This document shows positions 6,571 to 13,907 of a stretch of DNA of 20,467 nt, in pieces. Source of the stretch: Verrucomicrobiota bacterium (GTDB lineage: Bacteria; Verrucomicrobiota; Verrucomicrobiia; Opitutales; UBA953); assembly GCA_009924535.1 (NCBI GenBank), contig RFRI01000002.1, positions 1 through 20,467 of the forward strand, written 5' to 3'. A program made the position numbers and the translations under genes. The notes below the pieces were generated by a model. That model had not been told where the DNA came from. It saw only the letters and a program-made list of their open reading frames with translations, and searched no databases. Each line of letters starts with the position of its first letter. Position 1 is the stretch's first letter.

Positions 6571-6598
6571 TATCCGCTAACCGCCAACCGCTTCCACC
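6571..6598. repeat. Degenerate 7-bp tandem tract
   Basis: In sevens: TATCCGC, TAACCGC, CAACCGC, TTCCACC. Two of the units are identical to units of the tract at 5456-5483. It lies immediately 3' of the large minus-strand gene, between repeat E2 and the long inverted repeat at 6603. Confidence 0.55.
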
Positions 6599-6602
6599 CT
6601 CC

Positions 6603-6641
6603 GCGGTCTTTGCGTTGAGCTGCGCTCAACGCAAAGACCGC
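6603..6641 (-). terminator. 18-bp perfect inverted repeat spanning a stop codon, candidate transcript-end hairpin
   Basis: GCGGTCTTTGCGTTGAGC (6603-6620) and its exact reverse complement (6624-6641) flank a 3-base loop. On the minus strand the 5' arm is the last five codons plus the TGA of the PVC protein gene; the 3' arm lies beyond the stop. RNA would form a very stable 18-bp hairpin. There is no T tract, so intrinsic termination is uncertain; 3'-end protection or Rho-linked termination is equally possible. Confidence 0.6.
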
Positions 6642-9600
6642 AGATACGCCACGAGATCGATGAGGTCCTTCTCGGCGAGCAAACCGTCCAGACCCATGGG
6701 CATGAGGCTCGTGGTGAGCTGGGTCGACGAGGCGACGCTCTCGGTGGGAAGTAGGCGCTTCTGACCAGAGGCCTCGACAATCGTCACGCCCTCGGCCGAA
6801 CGCGCCTTGATCAGGCCGAGCACGCTGGAACCGTCGGTCAGCTGGAACGCGTTCAGGTCGTAATCGCGGGCGATGCTGTTGCTCGGGAAGAGGATGCTCT
6901 CGACGATTTCACGTTCGGCGCGGATGCCGCCGATCTTGCTCAGGTTCGGACCGATCTCGTTGCCCTTGTCGCCGATACGATGGCAGGCGATGCAGGCGCC
7001 GCGGCCGGATTCGTAGACGGCGCGGCCGGCGACGGGGTCGCCCTGCTTGACGGCGGCCAAGGCCAGGGGCGCGAGGCGCTCCTTCTTGGCTTCATTGGCC
7101 GCGAGCGCGGCGTCGAACGAAGGCTCAAGGACTTCGTAGACCTCGCGCGGCAGGAAGCCGAAGGCCTTGCGTACGAGATCGGGACTGAAAGTGCCGAGCA
7201 TCGGCGACTTGCTCAGCGCGACGGCGATCTTCCGGCCGGTGTCCTTGGACACGTTTTTGTAATTCTGCGGCACGGCCAGCGCGACAAGCAGCTCGCTCTG
7301 CTCGAGCGGACCAGCGGTCGGCAACAACGCGAGATAGGCCTCCCACTGCGCGGGGGTGAGCTTCGTGTTGGCAAGACGCGCGGCAGCGTCCATCCGCAAG
7401 CCGGGATTGGCCGGATCGACGAAGAGGTCGGTGAGCAGCTTGAAGGCCGGTTCGCTGAGGCCTTCGCCCGTACCAGAGAGCGCAAGGAGGGCCTTGAGGC
7501 GAAGCGACGCCGGCTTGGCGGCATCGACGGAGACGGCGTTGAGCGCTTCGTCGAAACGCTTGTCCTTCACGCGGGCGAGCGCGTCGAGCAGGAGCGGCGA
7601 CGCGCCCTTGGCGAGCTGCCCCTCAAGCGGAGCAAGCCAGAGCTTGGCATCGACCTTGCCGGGCTGGGCCGCGATGGCGCGCAACGCGGCCAGGCGGACG
7701 GCTGCCTTCTCATGCGTGAGCATCTGGGCGATGCCCTTCGCGACGCCAGCCTGGCCAGCGAGCGCGCTCGCGAACTTCCCCATGGCGGCGACCTGCGTGG
7801 CCGTGGGAGCGGGCTGAGCAAGCCACTGGGTGAAGACAGGCGCGAGAACCTGATCAGCGTCAGGCGCCATGATCAGCGCGAGGTAAGCGTTCTTGGCGAG
7901 GGCGGTATCGGCGGAATCAGCCTGACTGAGCGCGAACTTTAAGACTTCACCATAGTCGGACTCCTTGGTCCGGGTCTGCGAGACGATGCGGAGCAGGCGG
8001 GCCTGGGCGACCGGGCCCTTGGCTGAGGCGAGATCGGCGGCGGTGAAACCGGCGAGGCGCATGCCAGCGGTGAGGATGGCGTGCTCGAGCACAGGGTCGG
8101 CCTCGCGCGCAAGGAGACCGCGGATGGCTTCGGTGACGGCCGTCGACTTGGTCTCGTGGAAGGTCAGGCCTTCAAGTCCGCGACGGACTTCCGACTGGTC
8201 GGCAGACGAAAGCTGCGCGAGCAGCTCAGCGTCGGTCTTGGGCTGGGCGAGCTCGAGCGGCTTATGGGCGGCGAGCACGGCGGCGTGAGCGGCCTTCCCT
8301 TCCGCGGTGCGACGGATGCGGTAGATCATGCCGGGAACGTTGGCCGAACCCTGCAGGCTCGAGGGGCAGTGGGAATACCAGGTGCCGGTATCGAAGACGA
8401 TGAGTGAGCCATCGGGGGCTTCCATGACGTCGGTCAGGTGCGAGCCCTTACGGTCGACGGTGAAGAATTCGTGCTCGGTGGTGCGATAGGTGGAACCTTC
8501 CTTCTGGAGTTCGTAGCGCAGGACCTTCTGCGAGTTGTACATGGACACCATCAGCTGCAGGTTGGCCGGATCGGCGGCCCAAGGATGCCCGTCGGTCGCG
8601 AGGGCGTTGGCGTTCTTCCAGAAGATACAACCGCTGGGCACCATGTGGCCGAGCTCGCGCAGGATGGGCATGCGCTCATGCGTGCGCGGGAGGTCGGCGA
8701 TGATGCGCAGGAAGTCGGGGCGTTCATAGACGCCGCCGAGCTGCCACTGCATGAGGGTGTCGACGCGGGGGCTGCCGAAATAAAGATTGGTGGTCCCGAT
8801 GAGTTCGCCGGTGGGCGTGAAATCGAGGCCAGTAGGGTTGTCGGCGCAGCCGAGCGAATGCCAGCGCACGTCGGAGCCGTCCGGCTTCATCGACCAGATA
8901 CCGCTGTTGAGGCCGGCGTGCACGAGCGTACCGTCCTGCTGCTTGATGGTGTGTCCCTTGCGTCCGTGCGTCCAGTAGAAGCGGCCGTCAGGATGGAGAC
9001 GCGGGCCGTGGCAATCCGCGCTATTGGCGGTCCACTGGAAACCACCGACGAGGAGTTCGCGCTTGTCGGCGACGCCATCGCCATCGGTGTCGGTGAACTT
9101 CCAGACTCCCGGGGTGTCGGTCACGTAGAGGCTGCCCTGATACCAATAGGCGCCCTTAGGGTAAGCGAGCTTGTCCGCGAAGACGGTGCTGCGCTCGAAC
9201 ACGCCGTCCCCGTCGCGATCCTCCAGGAGGAGGATGCGATTGGGGAGGACGGTCTCGAACTTCTTCGGGCTCCAATTGACGCCAGCGGAGTCGCCCACGA
9301 ACAGGCGACCTTGGTCATCGACGCATCCCATCGTGGGATTGGCTACCATAGGAGAGGTGGCGGCGACGACCATTTCAAAACCCGGTGGCAGCTTGGCCTT
9401 CGGGGTGTTCAGGGCGATCTGCTCCGGAGAGAGCTCGAGGAAACGCGGGCGATAGGCGTAGGACGGAAACTCCTCGCCGTCACCGTGGCCGGCCGGCTTG
9501 GCGGCGCCCCACTTCTCCTTGAACTCACCGAGCGGGAACAGCTCGAAGCGGCGGACGAACATCTCCGCGGCTTCGACCTGGAGGAGGATGCGGCCTTGGC

Positions 9601-10378
9601 TGGGCTTGCACTCGAAGGCTTCGTTCACCTTCACGCCGTTGACGAAGTACTGCAGGGTGTCGCCCTTGGCGATGACCTCGAAACGGGTCCATTCACCGGA
9701 CGGCGATTCGACGTCGTCCTTGCCACGGAAGCCTTTGACATCCTTCCAGTTGGCGGCGCGATGCTGCCAGTTGAGGCGACCGGTGGTCATCGTGCGACGC
9801 GGGGCGCCGGGCGACCAGATGGTCTGCTTGTTGGTATCGATGCCGGCTTCGGCGCTGATCGAAGTCGTGAGCACGGTACCGTCGGCGAGCTTGGGTGAGA
9901 GCACGAGGATGTCGCCGACGCCGCCTTCGATGATCTGGGCCTCGATGCTGGCCATCCAGCTGCCGCCCATGGTGCCTTGCGGGCCCCAGCAATGGACGAG
10001 GATGCCGTTGTCGCGCGAAGCCTTCTCGCGCTTGCCCCAGGTCTTCTCGCCCCACTTGAACTCGATGACGAGGTGGTAGTCCTTGAAGCTGTCGAGCGTC
10101 GTGATGCCGCCGTAGCCGTTGCCGCTGACGTGGAACAGGCCGTCGGGCTCGAACTTGAAGACTTTCTTGGCGTCGTCATGGATATCGGCCTTGGGGTTGA
10201 TGAACGTCTCGGCCTTTCCTTCGCGGAACAGGTCGAGGACGCTGATCTTCTTGGTGACGGCCTGCGCGACCGGCTCCGGCGGCAGGACGACCTTGGCGAC
10301 CGGCTCCTTGCTCTGCGCGGTCAGTCCGAGGACGGACATCAGCGCGAAAGCGAAGACGGCGAGGGGTTGGGTTCTCAT
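6626..10378 (-). CDS. Exported PVC-type haem-binding protein: DUF1080, dehydrogenase propeller, HEAT-like, CxxCH
   Basis: The protein has 1250 residues. A signal peptide (MRTQPLAVFAFALMSVLGLTAQS) precedes a DUF1080/3-keto-disaccharide hydrolase-like domain at about 45-265 (GNGYGGITTLDSFKDYHLVIEFKWG, NGILVHCWGPQG, EWTRFEVIAKGD). Residues about 290-690 match the PVC 'membrane-bound dehydrogenase' N-terminal type, a beta-propeller with DRDGDGVFE and DTDGDGVAD calcium-like loops. An alpha-helical HEAT-like region spans about 710-1090. Residues 1117-1250 form the Verrucomicrobium/Pirellula haem domain with CIACH (C1129, C1132, H1133). Start 10378 is preferred over an upstream in-frame ATG because it begins at the signal peptide. 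It probably works in the periplasm on sugars or glycan breakdown products, passing electrons to the haem. The substrate is unknown. Confidence 0.93.
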   Translation of the reverse strand: MRTQPLAVFAFALMSVLGLTAQSKEPVAKVVLPPEPVAQAVTKKISVLDLFREGKAETFINPKADIHDDAKKVFKFEPDGLFHVSGNGYGGITTLDSFKDYHLVIEFKWGEKTWGKREKASRDNGILVHCWGPQGTMGGSWMASIEAQIIEGGVGDILVLSPKLADGTVLTTSISAEAGIDTNKQTIWSPGAPRRTMTTGRLNWQHRAANWKDVKGFRGKDDVESPSGEWTRFEVIAKGDTLQYFVNGVKVNEAFECKPSQGRILLQVEAAEMFVRRFELFPLGEFKEKWGAAKPAGHGDGEEFPSYAYRPRFLELSPEQIALNTPKAKLPPGFEMVVAATSPMVANPTMGCVDDQGRLFVGDSAGVNWSPKKFETVLPNRILLLEDRDGDGVFERSTVFADKLAYPKGAYWYQGSLYVTDTPGVWKFTDTDGDGVADKRELLVGGFQWTANSADCHGPRLHPDGRFYWTHGRKGHTIKQQDGTLVHAGLNSGIWSMKPDGSDVRWHSLGCADNPTGLDFTPTGELIGTTNLYFGSPRVDTLMQWQLGGVYERPDFLRIIADLPRTHERMPILRELGHMVPSGCIFWKNANALATDGHPWAADPANLQLMVSMYNSQKVLRYELQKEGSTYRTTEHEFFTVDRKGSHLTDVMEAPDGSLIVFDTGTWYSHCPSSLQGSANVPGMIYRIRRTAEGKAAHAAVLAAHKPLELAQPKTDAELLAQLSSADQSEVRRGLEGLTFHETKSTAVTEAIRGLLAREADPVLEHAILTAGMRLAGFTAADLASAKGPVAQARLLRIVSQTRTKESDYGEVLKFALSQADSADTALAKNAYLALIMAPDADQVLAPVFTQWLAQPAPTATQVAAMGKFASALAGQAGVAKGIAQMLTHEKAAVRLAALRAIAAQPGKVDAKLWLAPLEGQLAKGASPLLLDALARVKDKRFDEALNAVSVDAAKPASLRLKALLALSGTGEGLSEPAFKLLTDLFVDPANPGLRMDAAARLANTKLTPAQWEAYLALLPTAGPLEQSELLVALAVPQNYKNVSKDTGRKIAVALSKSPMLGTFSPDLVRKAFGFLPREVYEVLEPSFDAALAANEAKKERLAPLALAAVKQGDPVAGRAVYESGRGACIACHRIGDKGNEIGPNLSKIGGIRAEREIVESILFPSNSIARDYDLNAFQLTDGSSVLGLIKARSAEGVTIVEASGQKRLLPTESVASSTQLTTSLMPMGLDGLLAEKDLIDLVAYLRSLR

Positions 10379-10489
10379 GGGGTTGAAGTAAGGACGAGGA
10401 AAGGGGCCCTGATGTTCCAACCTCATCGCCACTCTTCAAACCTTTCGCGTCTATTGAGCGGAATAGGTCATTATCAGGGCGGAATAAGA

Positions 10490-10516
10490 GGTAGGGCGGC
10501 CATTGCCATGGCCGCG
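10490..10516 (+). repeat. GTAGGG-headed REP-like hairpin (copy E3)
   Basis: GGTAGGG leads into a perfect 8-bp stem, GCGGCCAT/ATGGCCGC, with loop TGCC, followed by GG. The trailing GGCCGCGG is shared with copies at 13803-13858 rather than with E1 and E2, marking a second subfamily. It stands 14 bases before the 90-bp repeat R1 in the 10379-10636 gene-free gap. Confidence 0.8.
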
Positions 10517-10530
10517 GTTCGGGCTTGAGC

Positions 10531-10620
10531 ACTCAAGGGAAACCGGAGACCGGATGATTGGCTGGGTTATCTTATGACCGAAGCATCCTTCCCGGTTTCC
10601 GGTCTCCCCTTGAGCGCATC
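10531..10620. repeat. 90-bp dispersed repeat R1 with interlocked inverted arms
   Basis: This stretch aligns along its length with 13701-13791. Best-conserved blocks are GACCGGATGATT and ATGACCGAAGCAT followed by CTTCC. The ends CTCAAGGG and CCCCTTGAG are inverted. Inside, GGAAACCGG (10538-10546) can pair with CCGGTTTCC (10592-10600), and GGAGACCGG (10545-10553) with CCGGTCTCC (10599-10607). The order is A, B, A', B', so both pairings cannot nest. It separates the PVC haem protein start from the phosphatase stop. Confidence 0.8.
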
Positions 10621-10636
10621 CCCGACGTGCCGCAAC

Positions 10637-11242
10637 CTACCTCTCCCCCGCCTGCCCGGCGACCCGACGACCCGCGACGCTTTCGTAGAAGCGTTCGAGG
10701 GTCACGTCCATCGCCACGCTCTTGCTCCCGAAATACGGGAAGTGACCGTAGTAGAGGGAAAGCTGTTCGCAGGCGTCACGATAAGAACCGCCATGCGAAG
10801 CGACATAGATGGCACAGGCTAGGCCGGTCCGATCGGAACCCGCGCGGCAATGGATCAGCAGAGGCTTCGGGGCGTCGCGCAGGGCTTCGCCGAGAGCCGC
10901 CACCTGTTTGACATCCAGCTCGGTATTGGCGGAAAGAGCCAAGCTGCGGAAAACGATCCCATGCCGGCGGGCGACCTTCGTCTCACCGTCATACCAGGCA
11001 TCACCAGGCTGCTCGCCGCAGAGATTCAGCACCGACTTCACCCCATACCGGGCGATCGCCTTTTCCAAGCCATCGGCGCCGAGCCAGGAAGAACGGTAGA
11101 TGACGCCCTTCTCGACTTCATGGAAATTGCCGCCGCCGTGGACATATGCGTAAGCTCCGCCAAGAAACAGCAGGCACGCAAGGGCAAGCCAGCCGGCCGC
11201 TCGAAGAGCCCGGACGAAGGGGTGGCGCAGGGGGAGCGTCAT
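10637..11242 (-). CDS. Membrane-anchored dual-specificity/tyrosine phosphatase-like protein, copy 1
   Basis: The protein has 201 residues. One N-terminal membrane segment (about 15-34) follows a basic start, placing the catalytic domain outside the cytoplasmic membrane. The catalytic P-loop is HCRAGSDRTG, with nucleophile C132 and R138 (the CX5R signature of the DSP/PTP fold). Upstream elements VIYRSSWLGADGLEKAIARYGVKSVLNL match atypical DSPs (Siw14/DSP-PTPase-like). A C-terminal YYGHFPY motif is shared with the second paralogue at 16225-16827. The substrate could be a phospholipid headgroup, a phosphorylated glycan or a phosphoprotein; the sequence does not decide. The ATG at 11242 gives a good N-in anchor; the Shine-Dalgarno is weak. 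It lies 112 bp downstream on the minus strand of the beta-lactamase-fold gene. Confidence 0.87.
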   Translation of the reverse strand: MTLPLRHPFVRALRAAGWLALACLLFLGGAYAYVHGGGNFHEVEKGVIYRSSWLGADGLEKAIARYGVKSVLNLCGEQPGDAWYDGETKVARRHGIVFRSLALSANTELDVKQVAALGEALRDAPKPLLIHCRAGSDRTGLACAIYVASHGGSYRDACEQLSLYYGHFPYFGSKSVAMDVTLERFYESVAGRRVAGQAGER

Positions 11243-11354
11243 CTGCGTATCGTGCCATCGAATTAAGCCAACTTGGCGTCACCTAAGTCACAAGGAAGGC
11301 AATCGTGTCCATCATCGCATCCCTGGCCAGCTGGCCGACCTATCAACCGGGCAA

Positions 11355-12563
11355 CTATTTCGCGCCGAACTCCTTCACCGCCCAGTTCTTGTACTCGCCT
11401 TGAGCCTTGCTGCCGGCGCCGGGGAAGCCCTGGTGCTGTACCATCCAGATCACGACGATGCCGTTCTTGGTGCGGATATCCATGCTGGTCGCCTGAGCGC
11501 CGCCGTGGCCGAAGCCGTCGGGGCTGACGTTCAGGCCGAAGCTGTAGTCCTGCTTGATGTTCGGAGGCGTCTGTCGCGCCGCGAGCGCCTCGAACGATTT
11601 CATGCTGATATAACGACGGCCATCGAGCTCGCCGCGATTGAGCAGCATGCGACAGAACTGCGAGACGTCCTTCGCGGTCGAGAAAAGGCCGCCGGCGGGC
11701 ATCGGGAAACGATGCTGGCGATCGGTGAGATCCGCCTGCAGCTGGCTGAGGCTGCCGGGGACGAGCTTCTTCTTGGAGGCATCCGGCTTATAGGTCTTGG
11801 CGAGGCGCGAGACCTGCTCGGCGTTGGGCCAGAAGGTGGTGTCGGTCATGCCGAGCGGGCCGAACAGGCGCTTCTGCATGAAGTCTTCGTAAGCCATGCC
11901 GCTGACGACCTCGAGGACGCGGGCGGCCGTGTTGATGCCCGCGTTGGAATATTGGTAGTTCGCGCCCGGCTGCGTCGCGAGCGGCGCCTTGGCATAGGTC
12001 TTCACGGCTTCCGCCAGGGGCAAGCCGTCGAGCGTGGGCTTCTCTTCCTCGGACTTGAACGGCAGGCCGCTGACATGTGAGAGCACTTCGCGGATCGTGA
12101 TCGGGTGGATCGCGGCGACGGGCTCCGGCTCGGGCGCGGGGGCGGCCTTGGCCACGGCGTCCTTGCCCTTCTTCTTGTCCTTAGGCTCCGGCTTCGCGAC
12201 GGGCTTAGGTCCGGCGACGCGCTGACCCTTGAATTCCGGCAGGTACTTCTCGACCGGATCGTCGAGGGCGATCTTGCCTTCGTCGACGAGCATCAGCACC
12301 GCGACCGCGGTCATGGCCTTCGACTGCGAGGCGATCCAGAAGACGGAATCCTCCGCCATGGGCTTCTTGGCTTCGATGTCGGCGAAGCCGACCGTGGCGA
12401 CCGAGAGCACCTTCTCGCGATTGGCGACGAGCGCGACGGCGCCGGCGATCTCCTCATGCTGCACGAAAGGCGCGAGGACTTCCTCGGGCTTGAGGTGCGG
12501 AGGCGTGGCGGCGAAGCCGGTGACGGCCAGCAGGAGGCCGAGGACGAAGGCGGGGGTGCGCAT
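11355..12563 (-). CDS. Exported serine beta-lactamase-fold hydrolase (class C/esterase family)
   Basis: The protein has 402 residues. A signal peptide, MRTPAFVLGLLLAVTGFAA, directs it to the periplasm. The active-site triad of the family is intact: S79-Q-S-K82, Y205-S-N207 and H353-G-G355 (in place of KTG). Family members are class C beta-lactamases, DD-peptidases and esterases; HGG and the long spacing favour a peptidase or esterase over a true antibiotic-resistance enzyme. Residues 117-150 are a Lys/Pro/Ala-rich low-complexity insert between the first two motifs that most relatives lack. Start 12563 is preferred to an ATG at 12602 because it begins at the signal peptide. A role in cell-wall or ester turnover is inference. 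Confidence 0.93.
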   Translation of the reverse strand: MRTPAFVLGLLLAVTGFAATPPHLKPEEVLAPFVQHEEIAGAVALVANREKVLSVATVGFADIEAKKPMAEDSVFWIASQSKAMTAVAVLMLVDEGKIALDDPVEKYLPEFKGQRVAGPKPVAKPEPKDKKKGKDAVAKAAPAPEPEPVAAIHPITIREVLSHVSGLPFKSEEEKPTLDGLPLAEAVKTYAKAPLATQPGANYQYSNAGINTAARVLEVVSGMAYEDFMQKRLFGPLGMTDTTFWPNAEQVSRLAKTYKPDASKKKLVPGSLSQLQADLTDRQHRFPMPAGGLFSTAKDVSQFCRMLLNRGELDGRRYISMKSFEALAARQTPPNIKQDYSFGLNVSPDGFGHGGAQATSMDIRTKNGIVVIWMVQHQGFPGAGSKAQGEYKNWAVKEFGAK

Positions 12564-12638
12564 GCGCCCAGTCTCCCGACCCGGCCCATCCTTGCAAACC
12601 AAAGCCCTATGACAGGAACGACGAGGTTTACGCAGGCA

Positions 12639-12664
12639 GGGACGGCACCACGTGCTGCCCTAGG
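12639..12664 (-). repeat. GGCAGCAC-type hairpin, copy 2 (imperfect)
   Basis: On the minus strand, TAGGGCAGCAC is followed by loop GTG and GTGCCGTCCC. The inner GCAC/GTGC and outer GGG/CCC pair, with a mismatch and a bulged T between. The left arm matches, base for base, the arms of the hairpins at 5268-5294 and 13664-13684. It lies in the 147-bp gap between the CxxC-protein stop and the beta-lactamase-fold start. Confidence 0.65.
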
Positions 12665-12691
12665 CGCACGGATGGCCTCCTCACCAAGCCT

Positions 12692-12712
12692 ATACTCGAG
12701 ACCCGATACCCT
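12692..12712. repeat. Three 7-bp tandem units
   Basis: In sevens: ATACTCG, AGACCCG, ATACCCT. The first unit also occurs twice in the tract at 13908-13935. The last two bases overlap the stop codon of the minus-strand gene that ends at 12711. Confidence 0.55.
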
Positions 12713-13616
12713 ACTTCGCCTTCTCCCACACCAGCCCACTCACATGCCCACGGGGCAGCCGGCCGCTGCCGGCGCAGGTCTTGCATTTCTCATCCACGGC
12801 GAGCGACCCGCCGCTGAGTTGGAACGCACGTACCCCCTTCCCCTTCTGGTCGAAGTTGCCGGCGACGAGTCCCGACCCCTTGCACACGTAGCACAGGCCT
12901 TCCTTGAACCAGAAGACCTTGAACTCCGCACCGGCCTGGAGCGCCGTCAGGAAGCGTTCCTGGTTGGCCTTCGAATCGGCGAGCTCGCCGACTTGATTGA
13001 ACCCGCCGTCCGTCGGTTCGACGTGCGCCTTGATCGTCCCGAACGGCACGACGTCCGGATCCGTCAGGAAAATCGTGACCGGGGTATTCTTGAACGAGCC
13101 GGCGAAGTCGTCGGTGCCAAGCGCCTTGTCGAATTCGTTGGGCACCTTGCGGATGAACACCGCCGCATGAGCGCCGACGATCCGGTCCGTCAGCGGGGCG
13201 CCGACCTGGACCTCGGCCATCCGGCACGTGACGTCGCGCGCATGCTCGGCCGCTTCTTTGGGCGTACGCAGGACCTTGAGGGGCGTCCGCTGCAGCTCGG
13301 CGCCTTCGGCGCGCATCAGTCCCGTCTTGCCCACGGCATTGTCTCCGAAGAGCCGCGTGAGATCGGAGAAAGCAAAGGGGCTGTTCTCGTCGACCTTACG
13401 GATGAGCGTACGAGCGAAGTCCTGCTGGACCAACGTGCCGTTAGCGCCGACCCGATACTGCTGACGGAAGGCCGCCCATAGAACGGCGAAATCTTTCTGG
13501 GCGTAAGCACCCGAAGCGGACAGTTTGGCGACGACGAACGGCTCGACCGGCACCGAAGGCGCGGCCTGCGCCCAAACGGCGAGGACGAAACCCGTGATGG
13601 CCAGCCAGGCTTTCAT
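12711..13616 (-). CDS. Exported hypothetical protein with two CxxCxGSG knuckles
   Basis: The protein has 301 residues. A signal peptide (MKAWLAITGFVLAVWAQAA) indicates export. The central region is mixed alpha/beta with no family I recognise. Near the C-terminus are two DnaJ-type knuckles, C242-YV-C245-KGSG and C278-KT-C281-AGSG, 33 residues apart. Four such motifs make the zinc domain of DnaJ; two could form one zinc site or a pair of redox cysteines. The ATG at 13616, preceded by GGGG, is preferred to in-frame upstream codons because it starts at the signal peptide and because upstream sequence is intergenic repeat. The gene is divergent from the Sel1-like gene at 13954. Function is unknown; protein folding or redox work in the periplasm is a guess from the cysteines. 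Confidence 0.8.
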   Translation of the reverse strand: MKAWLAITGFVLAVWAQAAPSVPVEPFVVAKLSASGAYAQKDFAVLWAAFRQQYRVGANGTLVQQDFARTLIRKVDENSPFAFSDLTRLFGDNAVGKTGLMRAEGAELQRTPLKVLRTPKEAAEHARDVTCRMAEVQVGAPLTDRIVGAHAAVFIRKVPNEFDKALGTDDFAGSFKNTPVTIFLTDPDVVPFGTIKAHVEPTDGGFNQVGELADSKANQERFLTALQAGAEFKVFWFKEGLCYVCKGSGLVAGNFDQKGKGVRAFQLSGGSLAVDEKCKTCAGSGRLPRGHVSGLVWEKAK

Positions 13617-13663
13617 CCCCAGATACTGACGCGCCCCTGCCCCGCCCGCAAGCGTGAGGGTGA

Positions 13664-13684
13664 GGCAGCACCGTGTGCTGCCCT
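13664..13684. repeat. GGCAGCAC hairpin, copy 3
   Basis: GGCAGCAC (13664-13671) and GTGCTGCC (13675-13682) form a perfect 8-bp stem with a 3-base CGT loop. It lies upstream of the minus gene starting at 13616, so it cannot act as that gene's terminator. On the plus strand it is followed by CTGG and four T residues but no plus-strand gene precedes it. Confidence 0.75.
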
Positions 13685-13700
13685 GGTTTTCATCACCTCG

Positions 13701-13791
13701 ACTCAAAGGGAAACCCGTGACCGGATGATTATCCATGGGGCCTATTAATGACCGAAGCATACTTCCTGATTCCCGGCCTCCGCTTGCGCAT
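13701..13791. repeat. 90-bp dispersed repeat R2 (second copy of R1)
   Basis: It aligns with 10531-10620 end to end. Shared blocks include GACCGGATGATT (13718-13729 here), ATGACCGAAGCAT followed by ACTTCC, and the end GCGCAT. The inverted arms seen in R1 have decayed here, while the two internal blocks are kept. That suggests the internal blocks, not the arms, are what is recognised. It sits in the 337-bp divergent gap 13617-13953, which holds only repeats (hairpin copy 3, R2, the E4 pair and a heptamer tract) and no gene. Confidence 0.8.
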
Positions 13792-13802
13792 CTGGACCAG
13801 CA

Positions 13803-13858
13803 GGTAGGGCCGAGCATCCTTGCTCGGCCGCGGCCGGCCAAGGGTGGCCAGCCCTACC
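13803..13858. repeat. Inverted pair of GTAGGG-headed REP-like hairpins (copies E4 and E4')
   Basis: E4 (plus) has GGTAGGG at 13803-13809 and stem GGCCGAGCA/TGCTCGGCC with loop TCCT. E4' (minus) starts GGTAGGG at 13858 and has stem GGCTGGCCA/TGGCCGGCC, one G-T pair, with loop CCCT. The two meet head to head and share the central GGCCGCGGCC. The stems are unrelated in sequence outside the ends yet both pair fully. Confidence 0.85.
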
Positions 13859-13907
13859 AGGACGCCATGGGGCGGACGTAACCCCCTCGATTCGACCTGC
13901 CCCGCCC

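Noticed and set aside
8438..9898. A 486-codon open frame on the plus strand inside the PVC haem protein gene
   Set aside because: The minus strand there encodes clear conserved domains; the plus frame has no motif and is a GC-driven shadow.
6264..12616. Shared 11-mer CCTATGACAGG about 45 bases upstream of two minus-strand genes (6264-6274 and 12606-12616)
   Set aside because: Shared 11-mers are expected by chance in a 20-kb window, and no promoter boxes line up with it.
12105..13481. A 458-codon plus-strand frame across the beta-lactamase-fold start and the CxxC protein
   Set aside because: It crosses two minus-strand genes with signal peptides and the repeat-bearing gap between them; no domain is visible in it.
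13617..13841. N-terminal extension of the CxxC protein to an upstream start
   Set aside because: The added residues are translated from hairpin copy 3 and repeat R2, and the signal peptide would be buried inside the protein.
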